The notes beneath the pieces are model-generated. The model saw only the letters and a list, made by a program, of their open reading frames with translations, did not search any database and was not told the origin of the DNA. Shown piece by piece: positions 8,398-18,255 of a stretch of 64,000 nt of DNA. The stretch covers positions 2,976,001 through 3,040,000 of the forward strand of contig NZ_CP015423.1 of the NCBI RefSeq assembly GCF_001719045.1, written 5' to 3'. Source of the stretch: Paenibacillus polymyxa. GTDB lineage: Bacteria > Bacillota > Bacilli > Paenibacillales > Paenibacillaceae. Positions within the stretch are counted from its first letter, which is position 1. Each line of letters begins with the position of its first letter. A program made the translations under genes and the position numbers.

Positions 8398-9474
8398 ATG
8401 AGTAAAAAGTTATCCGTCTTGGTACTCACTATGGTGTTGCTTTTGACGGTAGCCCTGGTAGGTTGTAGCAAGAAGTTAGAACCAAAGGAAGCTGTTACGA
8501 CCGGTACAGCTAATGCAATGAAGTTGAACTCTTATGAATCCAAAAGTCAATTCACGATTAAGGAACTGACCATTACATCCGCTTCTGTTCCAAGTGAGCA
8601 AAGTGCAATGGTAACTAGCATGCTGAAAAATGCTGATATTACGCTGGATGGTGTATACCAAAAAGAACCTTTCCAATCTGAAATGACGCTCGGCATTCAT
8701 TTGAAAGGTGATCTTTCCACCAGCTTCACGATTCCAATGGTAATGACTAAAGATAAACTGTACGTTAAAATTCCTAATATTCCATTTTACCCACTTCCAC
8801 AGGATGTTGTAGGTAAATTCTTGGTCATTGATCCACAAGAACTGGCTAAACAATCAGGACAAGAATTTAATCCTGCAGCCATGGATCAGGAAAAATCGCA
8901 GAAATTTGCGAATGAAGTGATTGCTGCTATTATGAACGAGTATGATCAAGCTACGTACTTCTTTGATATTGATCCTAAAGACGCTAAATTGCCACAAGGC
9001 GTTGAAGCTAAACAAGTCGTTCAATTCAAAATTACGAACGACAATGTGAAGCAAGCTACCAATACATTTATCACTAAGGCGCTTCCTAAAGTCCTTGATG
9101 TGATGTCTAAAGATGAATATGCTAGCATGCTTCAAGTGAAGAAGGAAGAGCTGGCTGAAGCGAAGAAAGAACTGCAATCCAACACCAGCGAAGTTAGCAA
9201 AAAGCTGGATGAGTTGAAAAATTACTTGACAGTGAAACAGTTTGACATTAACACAGCTTTGAACAAGGATAACATTCCTGTGTATCAAGACCTGAATGCG
9301 AATGTAGAGATGAATGATCCGGCCACAAAAGACAATGTAAAATTGTCCGTAACAGGCTACACGCAATACAGTAAAATCAATGCTAAAGCAGCATTTAAAG
9401 TGGGTATTCCAACAGGTGATCAAGTCCTGACTATGGAACAGCTGCAACAAAAAATGCAAACTGTTGCTCCTTAA
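8398..9474 (+). CDS. Lipoprotein of unknown function, 358 aa
   Basis: An exported lipoprotein: basic N-terminus, hydrophobic core and lipobox LVGC with the lipidated Cys at residue 23. The mature part is Lys/Gln-rich with alternating strand-like segments (ITSASVPSEQ, FKITNDNVKQ) and a charged helical stretch around 240-275. This resembles, in general pattern, beta-rich LolA/LppX-like lipoproteins, but I cannot name a family. The RBS is GAGAGGAGAG shortly before the ATG. It stands alone between two terminators. Confidence 0.85.
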   Translation: MSKKLSVLVLTMVLLLTVALVGCSKKLEPKEAVTTGTANAMKLNSYESKSQFTIKELTITSASVPSEQSAMVTSMLKNADITLDGVYQKEPFQSEMTLGIHLKGDLSTSFTIPMVMTKDKLYVKIPNIPFYPLPQDVVGKFLVIDPQELAKQSGQEFNPAAMDQEKSQKFANEVIAAIMNEYDQATYFFDIDPKDAKLPQGVEAKQVVQFKITNDNVKQATNTFITKALPKVLDVMSKDEYASMLQVKKEELAEAKKELQSNTSEVSKKLDELKNYLTVKQFDINTALNKDNIPVYQDLNANVEMNDPATKDNVKLSVTGYTQYSKINAKAAFKVGIPTGDQVLTMEQLQQKMQTVAP

Positions 9475-9525
9475 GTATGGGATGACATGATTGTATAACA
9501 TCATTTTTTTCGAATATGATGTAAG

Positions 9526-9557
9526 AAAACCGCTCGGCATAAGCCGGGCGGTTTTTT
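9526..9557 (+). terminator. Rho-independent terminator
   Basis: AAAACCGCTCGGC pairs with GCCGGGCGGTTTT around ATAA, followed by T residues. It ends the lipoprotein gene; the A run on the left may also serve the convergent GNAT gene. Confidence 0.85.
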
Positions 9558-9589
9558 GTTTACTGTTAATGTTGTCCCTGTGCAGTCAT

Positions 9590-10156
9590 TTAGCTCTGCC
9601 ACACGTCATCCTCAGCTAAAAGTCCAAACATCTGGTGATCCTGCCATGTGCCCTGAATTTGTACTAGCTTGCGAGCAATGCCTTCTGGCTGGAAGCCGCA
9701 CTTTTTTAATACACGTTGTGAGGGATCATTATGCAAAAGGGTACCCGCTTGGAGACGATGTAGAGATAAGGCACGAAAGGCATATTGTATGATCAACTTT
9801 AAGGCTGCGGTCATATGCCCTTTACCCTGTTCATGATGATCCATCATGTAGCCGATATCAGCGAATTGTCCAACTCCACGTACTAGATTGGAAATAGAGA
9901 TATAACCGATGAGCCGTTCTTCCTTTAAGAGAAAGATACCAAACACGTAACCTCGATCCTCTTCGGCCTGACGCAATTTCTGACGGATATAATCCTGCTG
10001 TTTCTCTAATGTGAAAAATGAATCCTCGTAAAGCGGCTCATAAGGCGCATGGGAATCCCTATTACGGTGCCTAAGGGCGAGAAGGGCTTCGCTATCCGCC
10101 AAGCTAAATGGCCGTAAAAAGATACCTTGAGGCGTATTATACAAGCTCATAGGCAT
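9590..10156 (-). CDS. GNAT family N-acetyltransferase (RimJ/RimL type)
   Basis: A 188-aa acetyltransferase that uses acetyl-CoA. The RimJ/RimL pattern is clear: an N-terminal LRPFSLADSEALLALR element, the central YISISN strand, the acetyl-CoA loop (EQGKGHMTAALKL) and the C-terminal VLKKCGFQPEGIARK motif typical of ribosomal-protein or small-molecule acetylases. The start at 10156 is preferred because AAGGAGAT lies six bases upstream; an ATG at 10174 overlaps that RBS. It lies about 60 bp downstream of tadA on the same strand, so the two may be cotranscribed. The substrate is unknown. Confidence 0.85.
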   Translation of the reverse strand: MPMSLYNTPQGIFLRPFSLADSEALLALRHRNRDSHAPYEPLYEDSFFTLEKQQDYIRQKLRQAEEDRGYVFGIFLLKEERLIGYISISNLVRGVGQFADIGYMMDHHEQGKGHMTAALKLIIQYAFRALSLHRLQAGTLLHNDPSQRVLKKCGFQPEGIARKLVQIQGTWQDHQMFGLLAEDDVWQS

Positions 10157-10216
10157 GGGTTGATCTCCTTCCATGGGGAATTAGCAATAAGATGAAGTGT
10201 TTTGGACTTTTCCCCC

Positions 10217-10874
<658 letters not shown>

Positions 10875-11046
10875 TTATCTTCTTATATTGTAGGCAAACC
10901 CTTGTCTATTGACAATACTGTACACAAGGTGTGTATTTATGTATATCCGGTAAATGTAAATGCTGGTATCACAGGCGCTATTACGGTATCATTGAGTTAG
11001 CAATTGCCAGTAATCGCCAGCATACGGCAAGAGGTGAGAAATCAGT

Positions 11047-13323
11047 GTGTCGATAAAAATCAGAATAACGATCATTTTGTCGGGGTCCGTCCTGTTTATC
11101 CTTTTATTAAACATCGCACTCAATTATTACACGACCCACGAAAATCTAAGAAGTGACAGTGAAACTAAAATGGTTCTGACGGCTAAAATTATCGGAGGAG
11201 CTATCGAACAAACCCAACATAGCTGGGAGGCCGTTGACAAGCAGCTCGGATATAATCTGTGGCTTTCTGCCACGTTGGCTGCTAATCAGCTAGGTCCTGA
11301 CATCCGAAATATTCAGCAGGAACAGCTTCAAAAGGTGGCCTCACTCCACAGAGATACTAATATTTCTTTGATGATTCGAGACCGGCAGGGGTATAAGGTT
11401 GTTAAATCCTCGGATCCAAAAGAAGTAACGCCATCTGATCCATTGACAGGGTATTGGAAAAATGCAGTTGACCAATTATATGAGCATGGACAGGCTGCAA
11501 TGGCGCAAGGTCAGAAACTGGATCATTTTTGGACCGGATCATTTGACTACACCGGTTCAGGCTCCTCACAGATTAACAAATGGGGATTTTATTATGACCA
11601 AAAACGTAACTACTTAATTCGAATTTCCTTTCAGGATACTTCAGTGCAAGATTTTATAACCATACTGAGCCCCGATGAGATTGTAAAGCAAACCCAACAA
11701 GTGGATTATCGCATCATGGAGATTACAGGAATTAACCCTGCAACCTTTGGTGGCGCTTCGATGGACAAGAACGGGAACGATTCGAAATACTATTACATGT
11801 ACAATAAACCGATCCAATTTGGCACGTATCAACTAACGAGAGTGAAGGAAGATCGTTTGGCCGTGTCCAGAGCTATCCTCTCCGGGGAGAGTATTGTACA
11901 AGACTGCTATATCAAAGGCGAACGGGTTCTCGTCAGTTACATACCTTTTTACCCGGCTAACCGCGAAGCCTATGTTATCCGTATTGTTATGAATTATGAT
12001 ACGATTACTTCTGTTATTTCCAAGCAATTGATAAGCTTAATTGCTATTTCCATTGTCCTTTTGGAGGTTGTAATCATTGGAAGCTATGTGCTGGCAAGTC
12101 TGTTTGTTCGCCCAATTCAGTCGATTCTGGGGAAAGTGAACGAGATGGCTGATGGTCATTTTGATACACGGTTAGAAATAAAAGGTGGTCATGAGCTTGC
12201 ACAGTTGGGTGAACGCATCAATGCGATGGCCTACAACCTAGGGATGTACACGAGAAGACTGGAACAGATGTATGAAGAGAACCGTTCTGTAAAGGAGCAT
12301 CTGGAATCGGTTATTAATCAGACAGCGGATGCGATTCATGTAACCGACGAGGAGGATCGCGTCGTTCGGGTCAATCATGCCTTCGAAGCTTTGTACGGCT
12401 GGACCAAGAAGGAATTGGTTGGTCGTAAGCTGGAGTTTGTACCTCCGCAGCAACAGGAGGAGTATGAATTTCAGAAGAAGAGCCTGCTTCAGGGAGAGAG
12501 CATCGTATCAAGTGAGACCCTTAGAATGCGTAAGGATGGAAGTACAGTAGAGATCAGTATGAGCACGTCGCCTATTCTGGATGAAGAAGGCCAAATTTTG
12601 GGGTTTATCTGCGTGTCGCGTGATATTACGGGTCGCAACCGGATGGAAGAGTTGTTGCGCAGATCAGAGAAACTGACAACCGTCGGACAATTGGCGGCAG
12701 GCGTAGCGCATGAGATTCGTAATCCGCTAACTACGCTACGAGGCTTTCTCCAACTACAGCAGCAAAATCAAGTGTTGAATATGAAACACAACGATATTAT
12801 GATGTCTGAGCTGGATCGTATTAATTTGATCGTTAGCGAGTTTTTAATACTCGCGAAGCCACAGGCAGTGCATTTTCAGAAAAAGGATGTTCGCTATATT
12901 GTGAGCGACGTGATTTCTTTACTAGATAGTCAGGCGCATCTGCTGGGCATTGTATTCAATCTTCAGGTCACGGACGAGCCTGCCCTAGTATACGCTGAAG
13001 AAAATCAGTTAAAACAGGTATTCATTAATTTACTTAAAAATAGCATGGAGGCTATGAGTAAAGGTGGTATCATCACGATTCATTTGTTCTTGGAGGGAGA
13101 AAGCGTTAAAATCTCTATACGGGATCAGGGAGCGGGTATTCCCGCAGAAATGCTGTCCAAGCTAGGAGAACCTTTTTTCACAAACAAAGAAACAGGGACA
13201 GGACTAGGACTTATGGTCAGTCAGCGTATTATACAGAGTCATAAAGGCACACTGGATATTGAAAGCACAGAGGGAGAGGGAACGACAGCCCTGGTGCAGC
13301 TTCCGATTGCCAAGCCGGAGTAA
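11047..13323 (+). CDS. Orphan membrane sensor histidine kinase (PAS, HAMP), sporulation-kinase type
   Basis: A 758-aa sensor kinase. Order: TM1 (~9-28), extracytoplasmic sensor (~30-325, likely Cache-like), TM2 (~328-353), HAMP (~354-405), PAS (~415-530), HisKA with phospho-acceptor His555 (AHEIRNPLTTLRGF) and an ATPase domain with N box (NLLKNSMEAM), DQGAGI and GTGLGL. The HisKA-ATPase sequence resembles the KinB/KinE group that phosphorylates Spo0F. No response regulator is adjacent, which fits a phosphorelay kinase. The GTG start has GAGGTGAG about nine bases upstream. The upstream region is the DnaA-box cluster. The specific signal and partner are not known. Confidence 0.9.
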   Translation: MSIKIRITIILSGSVLFILLLNIALNYYTTHENLRSDSETKMVLTAKIIGGAIEQTQHSWEAVDKQLGYNLWLSATLAANQLGPDIRNIQQEQLQKVASLHRDTNISLMIRDRQGYKVVKSSDPKEVTPSDPLTGYWKNAVDQLYEHGQAAMAQGQKLDHFWTGSFDYTGSGSSQINKWGFYYDQKRNYLIRISFQDTSVQDFITILSPDEIVKQTQQVDYRIMEITGINPATFGGASMDKNGNDSKYYYMYNKPIQFGTYQLTRVKEDRLAVSRAILSGESIVQDCYIKGERVLVSYIPFYPANREAYVIRIVMNYDTITSVISKQLISLIAISIVLLEVVIIGSYVLASLFVRPIQSILGKVNEMADGHFDTRLEIKGGHELAQLGERINAMAYNLGMYTRRLEQMYEENRSVKEHLESVINQTADAIHVTDEEDRVVRVNHAFEALYGWTKKELVGRKLEFVPPQQQEEYEFQKKSLLQGESIVSSETLRMRKDGSTVEISMSTSPILDEEGQILGFICVSRDITGRNRMEELLRRSEKLTTVGQLAAGVAHEIRNPLTTLRGFLQLQQQNQVLNMKHNDIMMSELDRINLIVSEFLILAKPQAVHFQKKDVRYIVSDVISLLDSQAHLLGIVFNLQVTDEPALVYAEENQLKQVFINLLKNSMEAMSKGGIITIHLFLEGESVKISIRDQGAGIPAEMLSKLGEPFFTNKETGTGLGLMVSQRIIQSHKGTLDIESTEGEGTTALVQLPIAKPE

Positions 13324-13373
13324 CGGGCTGGGCGCAGGAGGAAGTGTGTTAGTAGAAATGGAGGGTACACAGG

Positions 13374-14075
13374 TTGCGCATTAACAAGTTTATCAGCGAA
13401 ACCGGTTTTTGCTCGCGCCGCGAGGCGGACAAGCTGGTAGAGAGCGGCCGCGTGACGATTAACGGCGAAGTGGCTGTGCTGGGTAGTCAAGCGGAAGAAG
13501 GCGATGATGTTCGCGTGAACGGCAAGCCACTGCGCGAGAAGTCCGATCACGTCTACATTGCATTGAACAAGCCGGTGGGCATTACAAGTACAACCGAGAG
13601 CCATATTAGAGGCAATGTTGTTGATTTTGTGGGGCACCCACAGCGGATATTCCCGATTGGACGCCTGGATAAGGATTCGGAAGGTCTCATTTTACTTACC
13701 AATGATGGGGACATTGTAAATAAGATTTTACGGGCAGAAGGCAAGCATGAGAAAGAATATATCGTAACGGTGGATCGCCCTGTTATACCGTCTTTTGTGC
13801 AGGGCATGTCCAGCGGGGTGAAAATACTCGGCCAGCGGACGCTACCTTGTGAGGTGACGCGTGTATCTGAGTATGTATTCCGTATTATCCTGACTGAAGG
13901 CAAAAATCGTCAGATCCGGCGTATGTGTGCTGCCTTCGGTTATGAAGTTAAAAAACTGCAACGGCTGCGAATCATGAATATTCGGTTGGGGTCCCTTCAG
14001 AAAGGTGCCTGGCGTGACCTGACAGAGGCTGAGAAGCAGGAGCTTGGCCAGATGCTCGATTATACGCTTAGCTAA
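13374..14075 (+). CDS. rRNA pseudouridine synthase, RsuA/RluB/RluF family
   Basis: A 233-aa enzyme that isomerises a uridine in rRNA. It has an N-terminal S4 RNA-binding domain (RINKFISETGFCSRREADK, residues 2-20) and the catalytic motif GRLDKDSEG with Asp99. The RQIRRM motif near the C-terminus is also characteristic. Sequence features are closest to RluF-type 23S rRNA synthases, but the exact target uridine cannot be told. The start codon is TTG, preceded by GGAGGG at seven bases. It is 50 bp from the kinase gene and may be cotranscribed with it. Confidence 0.92.
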   Translation: MRINKFISETGFCSRREADKLVESGRVTINGEVAVLGSQAEEGDDVRVNGKPLREKSDHVYIALNKPVGITSTTESHIRGNVVDFVGHPQRIFPIGRLDKDSEGLILLTNDGDIVNKILRAEGKHEKEYIVTVDRPVIPSFVQGMSSGVKILGQRTLPCEVTRVSEYVFRIILTEGKNRQIRRMCAAFGYEVKKLQRLRIMNIRLGSLQKGAWRDLTEAEKQELGQMLDYTLS

Positions 14076-14152
14076 TGCCAGAGGGGCTTTGTATAGCCTA
14101 CAGCGTATGATCCTCGTATCTGACAAGTCCAGATTACAGGAAACACTAAACA

Positions 14153-14191
14153 AAGAGGCACCAGCTGCATAAAAATGCGGCGGTGCCTTTG
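14153..14191 (+). terminator. Rho-independent terminator between convergent genes
   Basis: AGGCACC (14156-14162) pairs with GGTGCCT (14182-14188), with an inner GCAT/ATGC stem and a short T run. It lies between the pseudouridine synthase gene and motB. Confidence 0.75.
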
Positions 14192-14211
14192 TTCATATAA
14201 CATATGCATAA

Positions 14212-15051
14212 TCAACCTTCATTCGAGCTTGAGGTAGGACTGATAACCTGTGTTCCGTTCTGATATTTGCGGAGAACAGATATTTCAACACGACGGTTTT
14301 TGGCGCGTCCTTGACCATCTTGATTGCTTGCCAATGGACGATACTCGCCATAACCGATGGATACAAACTTGGTTGGATCGAGATCTGGATTGAGCAACAA
14401 GATACGCAAGAAATTCAGAGAGCGCTTGGCGCTCAAATCAAAGTTAGACGGGAACTGGCTGTTGGAGATCGGTACATTATCCGTGTGACCCGATACGATA
14501 ACATCATAGCCAGGGAACTGCTGGAGCATACTAGAAATGGACTTGGCCAGCTTTCTCGCTCCCGGTTTCACTTCGGCTTCCCCGGATGAAAACAGGGCAT
14601 TATCACTAATGGTGATCATCAGCTGAGATTGGTTCAGCTTGGTATTCAGCAGAGGTGACAGGCCGTTATTTTGAATATATTGATCCATCTGTTTTTTAAG
14701 CTTTTTTAAATCTTCTTCTTCCCGCTGGGCAAGCTGTTTTTGCAGTTCAGAGGTAGAAGTAGCTTTCGATTTTAAGGGTTGTGATACTTGTTCTTTATTT
14801 TTGCCCATATCCATGGATTGTGACGACGGATTCGCGGCCGAGTGATCCAGCACGCCAGTGCCGCCACTAAAAGCTGAACTCAGGGATTGAGCCATAGTTT
14901 CAAATTTTTTGGCGTCGAGCGAGCTCATACCGAATAAGACAATGAAAAGAGCCAACAGAAGGGTCATTAAGTCGGAATATGGCAACAGCCAGCTTTCGTC
15001 AGCATGCTCTTCATGCGGTTCATGTCTCTTTTTACTCACTGGAATCGCCAT
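14212..15051 (-). CDS. motB: Flagellar motor stator protein MotB
   Basis: Stator subunit of the flagellar motor. One N-terminal membrane helix follows a charged tail and carries the essential proton-binding Asp27 (PYSDLMTLLLALF). A flexible linker (~60-140) leads to a C-terminal OmpA-like peptidoglycan-binding domain (VSGHTDNVPI...LSAKRSLNFLR...GYGEYRP). Length is 279 aa. The gene overlaps the motA stop codon by 20 bp, showing translational coupling. Proton rather than sodium use is likely from the MotB-like helix but is inference. Confidence 0.95.
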   Translation of the reverse strand: MAIPVSKKRHEPHEEHADESWLLPYSDLMTLLLALFIVLFGMSSLDAKKFETMAQSLSSAFSGGTGVLDHSAANPSSQSMDMGKNKEQVSQPLKSKATSTSELQKQLAQREEEDLKKLKKQMDQYIQNNGLSPLLNTKLNQSQLMITISDNALFSSGEAEVKPGARKLAKSISSMLQQFPGYDVIVSGHTDNVPISNSQFPSNFDLSAKRSLNFLRILLLNPDLDPTKFVSIGYGEYRPLASNQDGQGRAKNRRVEISVLRKYQNGTQVISPTSSSNEG

Positions 15052-15826
15052 CCTTCTGGGTCATCGTAGCCCGTTCGGTCGGAGTCAGGAAGATCGTCAG
15101 TTTCTGACTGATGGCAATTGTCGATATCCCCGATTGAATGGAAAGCAGACCTTCGACCATCATTAATTTAAGCTCCACTTCTTTTTTGGATAACCGTTTC
15201 AGCTTGTTGGACATCGGATGCCACAGAACATAACCTGTAAAAATACCGAGCAACGTCGCAATGAAGGCTGCTGCAATGGCGTGAGAGAGCTTTTCCATGT
15301 CACTAAGGTCAGCCAGAGCGGCAATCAGACCTACAACGGCACCGAGTACCCCGAGCGTTGGAGCGTACATACCGGCTTGGGAGAAGATCAGTGCGCCAGA
15401 GCGATGTCGATCCTCGGTAGCATTGATATCCTCCATCAGAACGTCCCGTACGAATTCCTGATCATTGCCGTCAATAATCATTCGCATGCCGCCACGCATA
15501 AAGGGATCGTCGATTTCCTCTACCTTAGACTCCAAGGCGAGCAGACCTTCACGACGGGTAATGGATGCCCACTCGGTAAACGTACCGATGAGCTCTTTGC
15601 GGTCTAACAGTTTTTGTTCGGTGAAAATAACCTTGAACAGCTTCGGAATCCGTTTGATTTCTGCCATCGGGAAGGCCATAAATATACTCGCTGCCGTTCC
15701 GACGAAAATAATCATGTAAGCAGCGGGATTATTGACCAAATTGACGACCGGAGCGCCTTTTAAGATCATCCCGACGACCAGTGACACAATCCCGAGCACA
15801 AGTCCGATAATGGTTGAAATTTGCAT
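15032..15826 (-). CDS. motA: Flagellar motor stator protein MotA
   Basis: A 264-aa membrane protein with four predicted helices that forms the ion channel with MotB and pushes on FliG. The large cytoplasmic loop contains the conserved charged segment (KRIPKLFKVIF...DPFMRGGMRM), and helices 3 and 4 contain GVLGAVVGLIAAL and the ATLLGIFTGYVLW segment. The start at 15826 has GAGGTG a few bases upstream and gives the canonical MQISTIIGLV start; the frame is open further upstream with no RBS. It is first in a motAB operon transcribed leftward. Confidence 0.95.
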   Translation of the reverse strand: MQISTIIGLVLGIVSLVVGMILKGAPVVNLVNNPAAYMIIFVGTAASIFMAFPMAEIKRIPKLFKVIFTEQKLLDRKELIGTFTEWASITRREGLLALESKVEEIDDPFMRGGMRMIIDGNDQEFVRDVLMEDINATEDRHRSGALIFSQAGMYAPTLGVLGAVVGLIAALADLSDMEKLSHAIAAAFIATLLGIFTGYVLWHPMSNKLKRLSKKEVELKLMMVEGLLSIQSGISTIAISQKLTIFLTPTERATMTQKDGDSSE

Positions 15827-16013
15827 GATACACCTCATCCATGAGAATAGATTTTGAATCCTTTCATGCCGCCGGGGTCGTCCTTGCCCCAAGCGCGTCA
15901 TTACAAGACGGATTATAGTATTTATCGACAAAACTCTCTTTTTTGTTAAGTGCGAATTTCCGGTATAATAAGGTGATTATGTATTGAATGGCGGAACCAT
16001 TGGAGGAAATGGC

Positions 16014-16307
16014 ATGGGAGTAAAGCATGGGCGTGAGTATGAACAAATTTTGAACGATTTTACAGAGGCTGTGGGGCGCATCCCAGATAGCTATGAATTT
16101 TTTGAGATGGAAGCAGAAGATTGGGACAGGCTGGACCCGGCGGGACGTCAGGAAGTCAATGAAGCTTTGGCAGAAGACTTATTTTATGCACTGGGTACAG
16201 AGCCCACAATCACTGTAGGGAGTGGCGTTGTGATCTATGAGCCGGAGCAGCATCGCATCTATGTACTTATTGGGGACGAGGAGCTGACGTCAGTCCCTTT
16301 GATTTGA
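16014..16307 (+). CDS. Conserved hypothetical protein, 97 aa
   Basis: An acidic soluble protein (EMEAEDWDRLDPAGRQEVNEALAEDLFYALG) ending in beta-like segments (GSGVVIYEPEQHRIYVLIGDEE). I do not recognise it. The start at 16014 is chosen because GGAGG lies eight bases upstream. A possible -10 element (TATAAT, 15964-15969) lies about 50 bp upstream. The pterin dehydratase gene follows 117 bp downstream in the same direction. Confidence 0.7.
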   Translation: MGVKHGREYEQILNDFTEAVGRIPDSYEFFEMEAEDWDRLDPAGRQEVNEALAEDLFYALGTEPTITVGSGVVIYEPEQHRIYVLIGDEELTSVPLI

Positions 16308-16424
16308 GGTCCGTCTTATGGATTTATCAACGGGGCCGTGGTAATATGTACACCAATATATCGTAGTTTTGGCCGTATTTAAGCGGTCGAAAGGCTTCCG
16401 TATAAACGGGGAGGAGTTCGTAAC

Positions 16425-16724
16425 ATGCCTTTTACACAAGAAGAGATTGAAGCACATCTGGAGAAACTGGAGGGCTGGGAACTGGAGGAAGGACGTTGGA
16501 TCGTTCGAAAATATAATTTTTCCAGTTTTATGAAAGGGATTGCATTCGTGGATGAAGTTGCCGCTATATCTGAAGCATTCAATCATCATCCATTTATTAC
16601 GATTGATTATAAGACCGTGACTCTGCGTTTGACCTCTTGGGACGACGGCGGTATTATGGCCGTGGATATTAAGGAAGCCCAACAATATAATGAAGCTTTT
16701 GAAAAAATGCGCAGCAGTCATTGA
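16425..16724 (+). CDS. 4a-hydroxytetrahydrobiopterin dehydratase (PCD/PhhB)
   Basis: A 99-aa pterin-4a-carbinolamine dehydratase. The family signature is visible as NHHPFITIDYKTV (histidines at the active site) followed by LRLTSWDDGG. It regenerates dihydrobiopterin in organisms with aromatic amino acid hydroxylases; in bacteria without those it may act in pterin or molybdopterin-linked roles. No hydroxylase is nearby. The RBS (GGGGAGGAG) lies about nine bases upstream. Length is typical. Confidence 0.93.
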   Translation: MPFTQEEIEAHLEKLEGWELEEGRWIVRKYNFSSFMKGIAFVDEVAAISEAFNHHPFITIDYKTVTLRLTSWDDGGIMAVDIKEAQQYNEAFEKMRSSH

Positions 16725-16747
16725 GCTTGTAATGATCTGTCGTATGA

Positions 16748-16805
16748 TGATAAAAGCGCCTTCGCTATACAACATCGTGGTTGTATGCCGAAGGCGCTTT
16801 TATCA
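16748..16805. terminator. Bidirectional terminator with a 17-bp inverted repeat
   Basis: TGATAAAAGCGCCTTCG (16748-16764) is perfectly repeated in inverse at 16789-16805, with an inner ATACAAC/GTTGTAT stem. A and T runs on both sides allow action in both directions. The stop codon of the convergent GNAT gene (16803-16805) lies inside the repeat. Confidence 0.9.
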
Positions 16806-17309
16806 TAGAATCTGGGTTGGGTGCTCGGGACGATATACCATACAATAAAATGGTTTTTTGCCATCAGGAGTCTGGCGTTCATAGGTATCTGTAAGCTCAA
16901 ATCCAGCCGCCTTGTAGGCCCGGATAGCGCGCCCATTCCAAGTGAGCACCTCTAGATCAATTTCATTCTTCGGGTTGCGTCGTTGAGCTTCCTCTGCAAT
17001 GGCACGGACAAAATCAGAGCCTTTGCCATGTCCGCATCTGTCAGGATGCATTCCAAGACCTAGCCGGGTCACACCGATCATAGGAAAATATTGAGCAAAT
17101 CCCGTCAGTTTGTTCTCTTTATCCAGTACGGCAACATATTGCTCTTGGCGAAGCGTGGGACTTCCAAATTCGACTTCAAGCGCCTTCATTTGTTCCCAGG
17201 GGAGCCAACCGTATATGTTATAAGGTGGATCATAGTGCCACTCACAGATTGCAGCCGCTTGATGCTCGTCCATCGGTACGATCCGATAGTTGGATATTGA
17301 GGCCGGCAT
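16803..17309 (-). CDS. GNAT family N-acetyltransferase
   Basis: A 168-aa acetyltransferase. The core pattern is present: a GFAQYF strand, the LGLGMHPDRCGHGKGSDFVRAI acetyl-CoA region (residues ~90-110) and a C-terminal NGRAIRAYKAAGFE motif. The start at 17309 is preferred because AAAGGAGG lies nine bases upstream, while the ATG at 17318 directly abuts the RBS. The substrate is unknown. It is a single gene that converges on the pterin dehydratase. Confidence 0.82.
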   Translation of the reverse strand: MPASISNYRIVPMDEHQAAAICEWHYDPPYNIYGWLPWEQMKALEVEFGSPTLRQEQYVAVLDKENKLTGFAQYFPMIGVTRLGLGMHPDRCGHGKGSDFVRAIAEEAQRRNPKNEIDLEVLTWNGRAIRAYKAAGFELTDTYERQTPDGKKPFYCMVYRPEHPTQIL

Positions 17310-17550
17310 GTGTTCCATCCTCCTTTTACACAGGTACTTCAATCATTAACAACAGATTGTAGACAAGTTGCAGAGGAATGGCAAGCGTGTTTATTTCATA
17401 CCTAAGTCGGGTATACATTCAATAAGAAGGAATTACTGCTCATATGCTCCCCCAGCGGTGACGGTAAAACCGACGATGTTCGCTACAATTGAAACCTTTT
17501 GAGGTCTCAGTTCGTCAGTAAAGATAATAATTGCTGATGTTGTGGACATA

Positions 17551-17590
17551 AAAAACCGCAATTCGATTCCGGCCAGAATCAAATTGCGGC
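17551..17590 (-). terminator. Rho-independent terminator of the NlpC/P60 gene
   Basis: On the minus strand CCGCAATT-GATTC pairs with GAATC-AATTGCGG and is followed by six T. Apart from this hairpin, the 305-bp gap 17310-17614 shows nothing that I can support. Confidence 0.85.
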
Positions 17591-17614
17591 TAGGGTTAGC
17601 TTGCTGTGCGTTAG

Positions 17615-18115
17615 TTATTCTACGTTATCGTCATCAGGAATGTCTGAAGCTACAGAATGGTAAGCGTCTGTGCTCATAATTCTTTTTGCACCGACATAGC
17701 GGTTAGCGTAATAATTTTCGTTCAGTGAGCTAACTACTACACCACGTGAAGTCGAGGAGTGGGCAAATTTCCCTTCACCTACGAAGATACCTACATGGGA
17801 AATGCCTCTTCCTGTGGTGTTGAAGAACACCAGGTCCCCAGGTCTCATTTCATCGCGGGATACAGAAGATCCCATTTTGAATTGTGATCCTGATTGATGC
17901 GGAAGTTTAATTCCCAGTTTGTTGTATACGTACATTGTGAAGCCGGAGCAATCGAATCCCTCGAGTGTAGTGCCTCCGCTTCTGTAGTTCGTTCCTTTGG
18001 CATCTTGGATGACCTGGTCCATCTTAGAGTCTGCATATGCACTGCCGCCACCGAATGTAAAAGATGTAAAGGCAATGGCAAGACCCATAGCTGCGATCGT
18101 TAGCTTCTTCTTCAA
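17615..18115 (-). CDS. Secreted NlpC/P60 family peptidoglycan endopeptidase
   Basis: A 166-aa cell-wall hydrolase that cuts within peptide stems. A signal peptide (MKKKLTIAAMG..., AYA cleavage near residue 28) is followed directly by one NlpC/P60 domain with catalytic Cys56 (FDCSGF), His107 (ISHVGI) and His119 (FAHSS). There are no LysM or SH3 wall-binding domains, so it is a minimal enzyme. The leader carries a c-di-AMP riboswitch, which ties expression to the turgor and cell-wall second messenger; this pairing is known in other Firmicutes. Confidence 0.93.
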   Translation of the reverse strand: MKKKLTIAAMGLAIAFTSFTFGGGSAYADSKMDQVIQDAKGTNYRSGGTTLEGFDCSGFTMYVYNKLGIKLPHQSGSQFKMGSSVSRDEMRPGDLVFFNTTGRGISHVGIFVGEGKFAHSSTSRGVVVSSLNENYYANRYVGAKRIMSTDAYHSVASDIPDDDNVE

Positions 18116-18126
18116 AAAAAATATAC

Positions 18127-18255
18127 CCCTTCCAATGCCTGCGAGGTTAGCTTAAGGATTCGGTAGAAGGTTCCCCTATGACCACTCTGTTGCGAGATCA
18201 ATTCACCCAAACTGGTTCCCCCGCTTCCTAGGTGCCAGGAATTAGGCTTAACTTA
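18127..18255 (-). promoter_or_regulatory. c-di-AMP riboswitch (ydaO-yuaA type)
   Basis: On the minus strand the leader contains, in order, CTAATTCCTGGCACC, AGCGGGGGAACC, TTGGGTGAA, AGGGGAACCTTCTACCGAA, AGCTAACCTCGCAGGC and a closing GGAAGGGG. These are the conserved blocks of the ydaO-yuaA class in the right order and spacing. In this class ligand binding usually turns expression off. It ends just upstream of the NlpC/P60 start codon. Confidence 0.92.

Noticed and set aside
8476..9540. Long minus-strand frames opposite the lipoprotein gene
   Set aside because: They are the antisense of a well-supported gene with signal peptide, RBS and terminator, and have unlikely amino acid composition.
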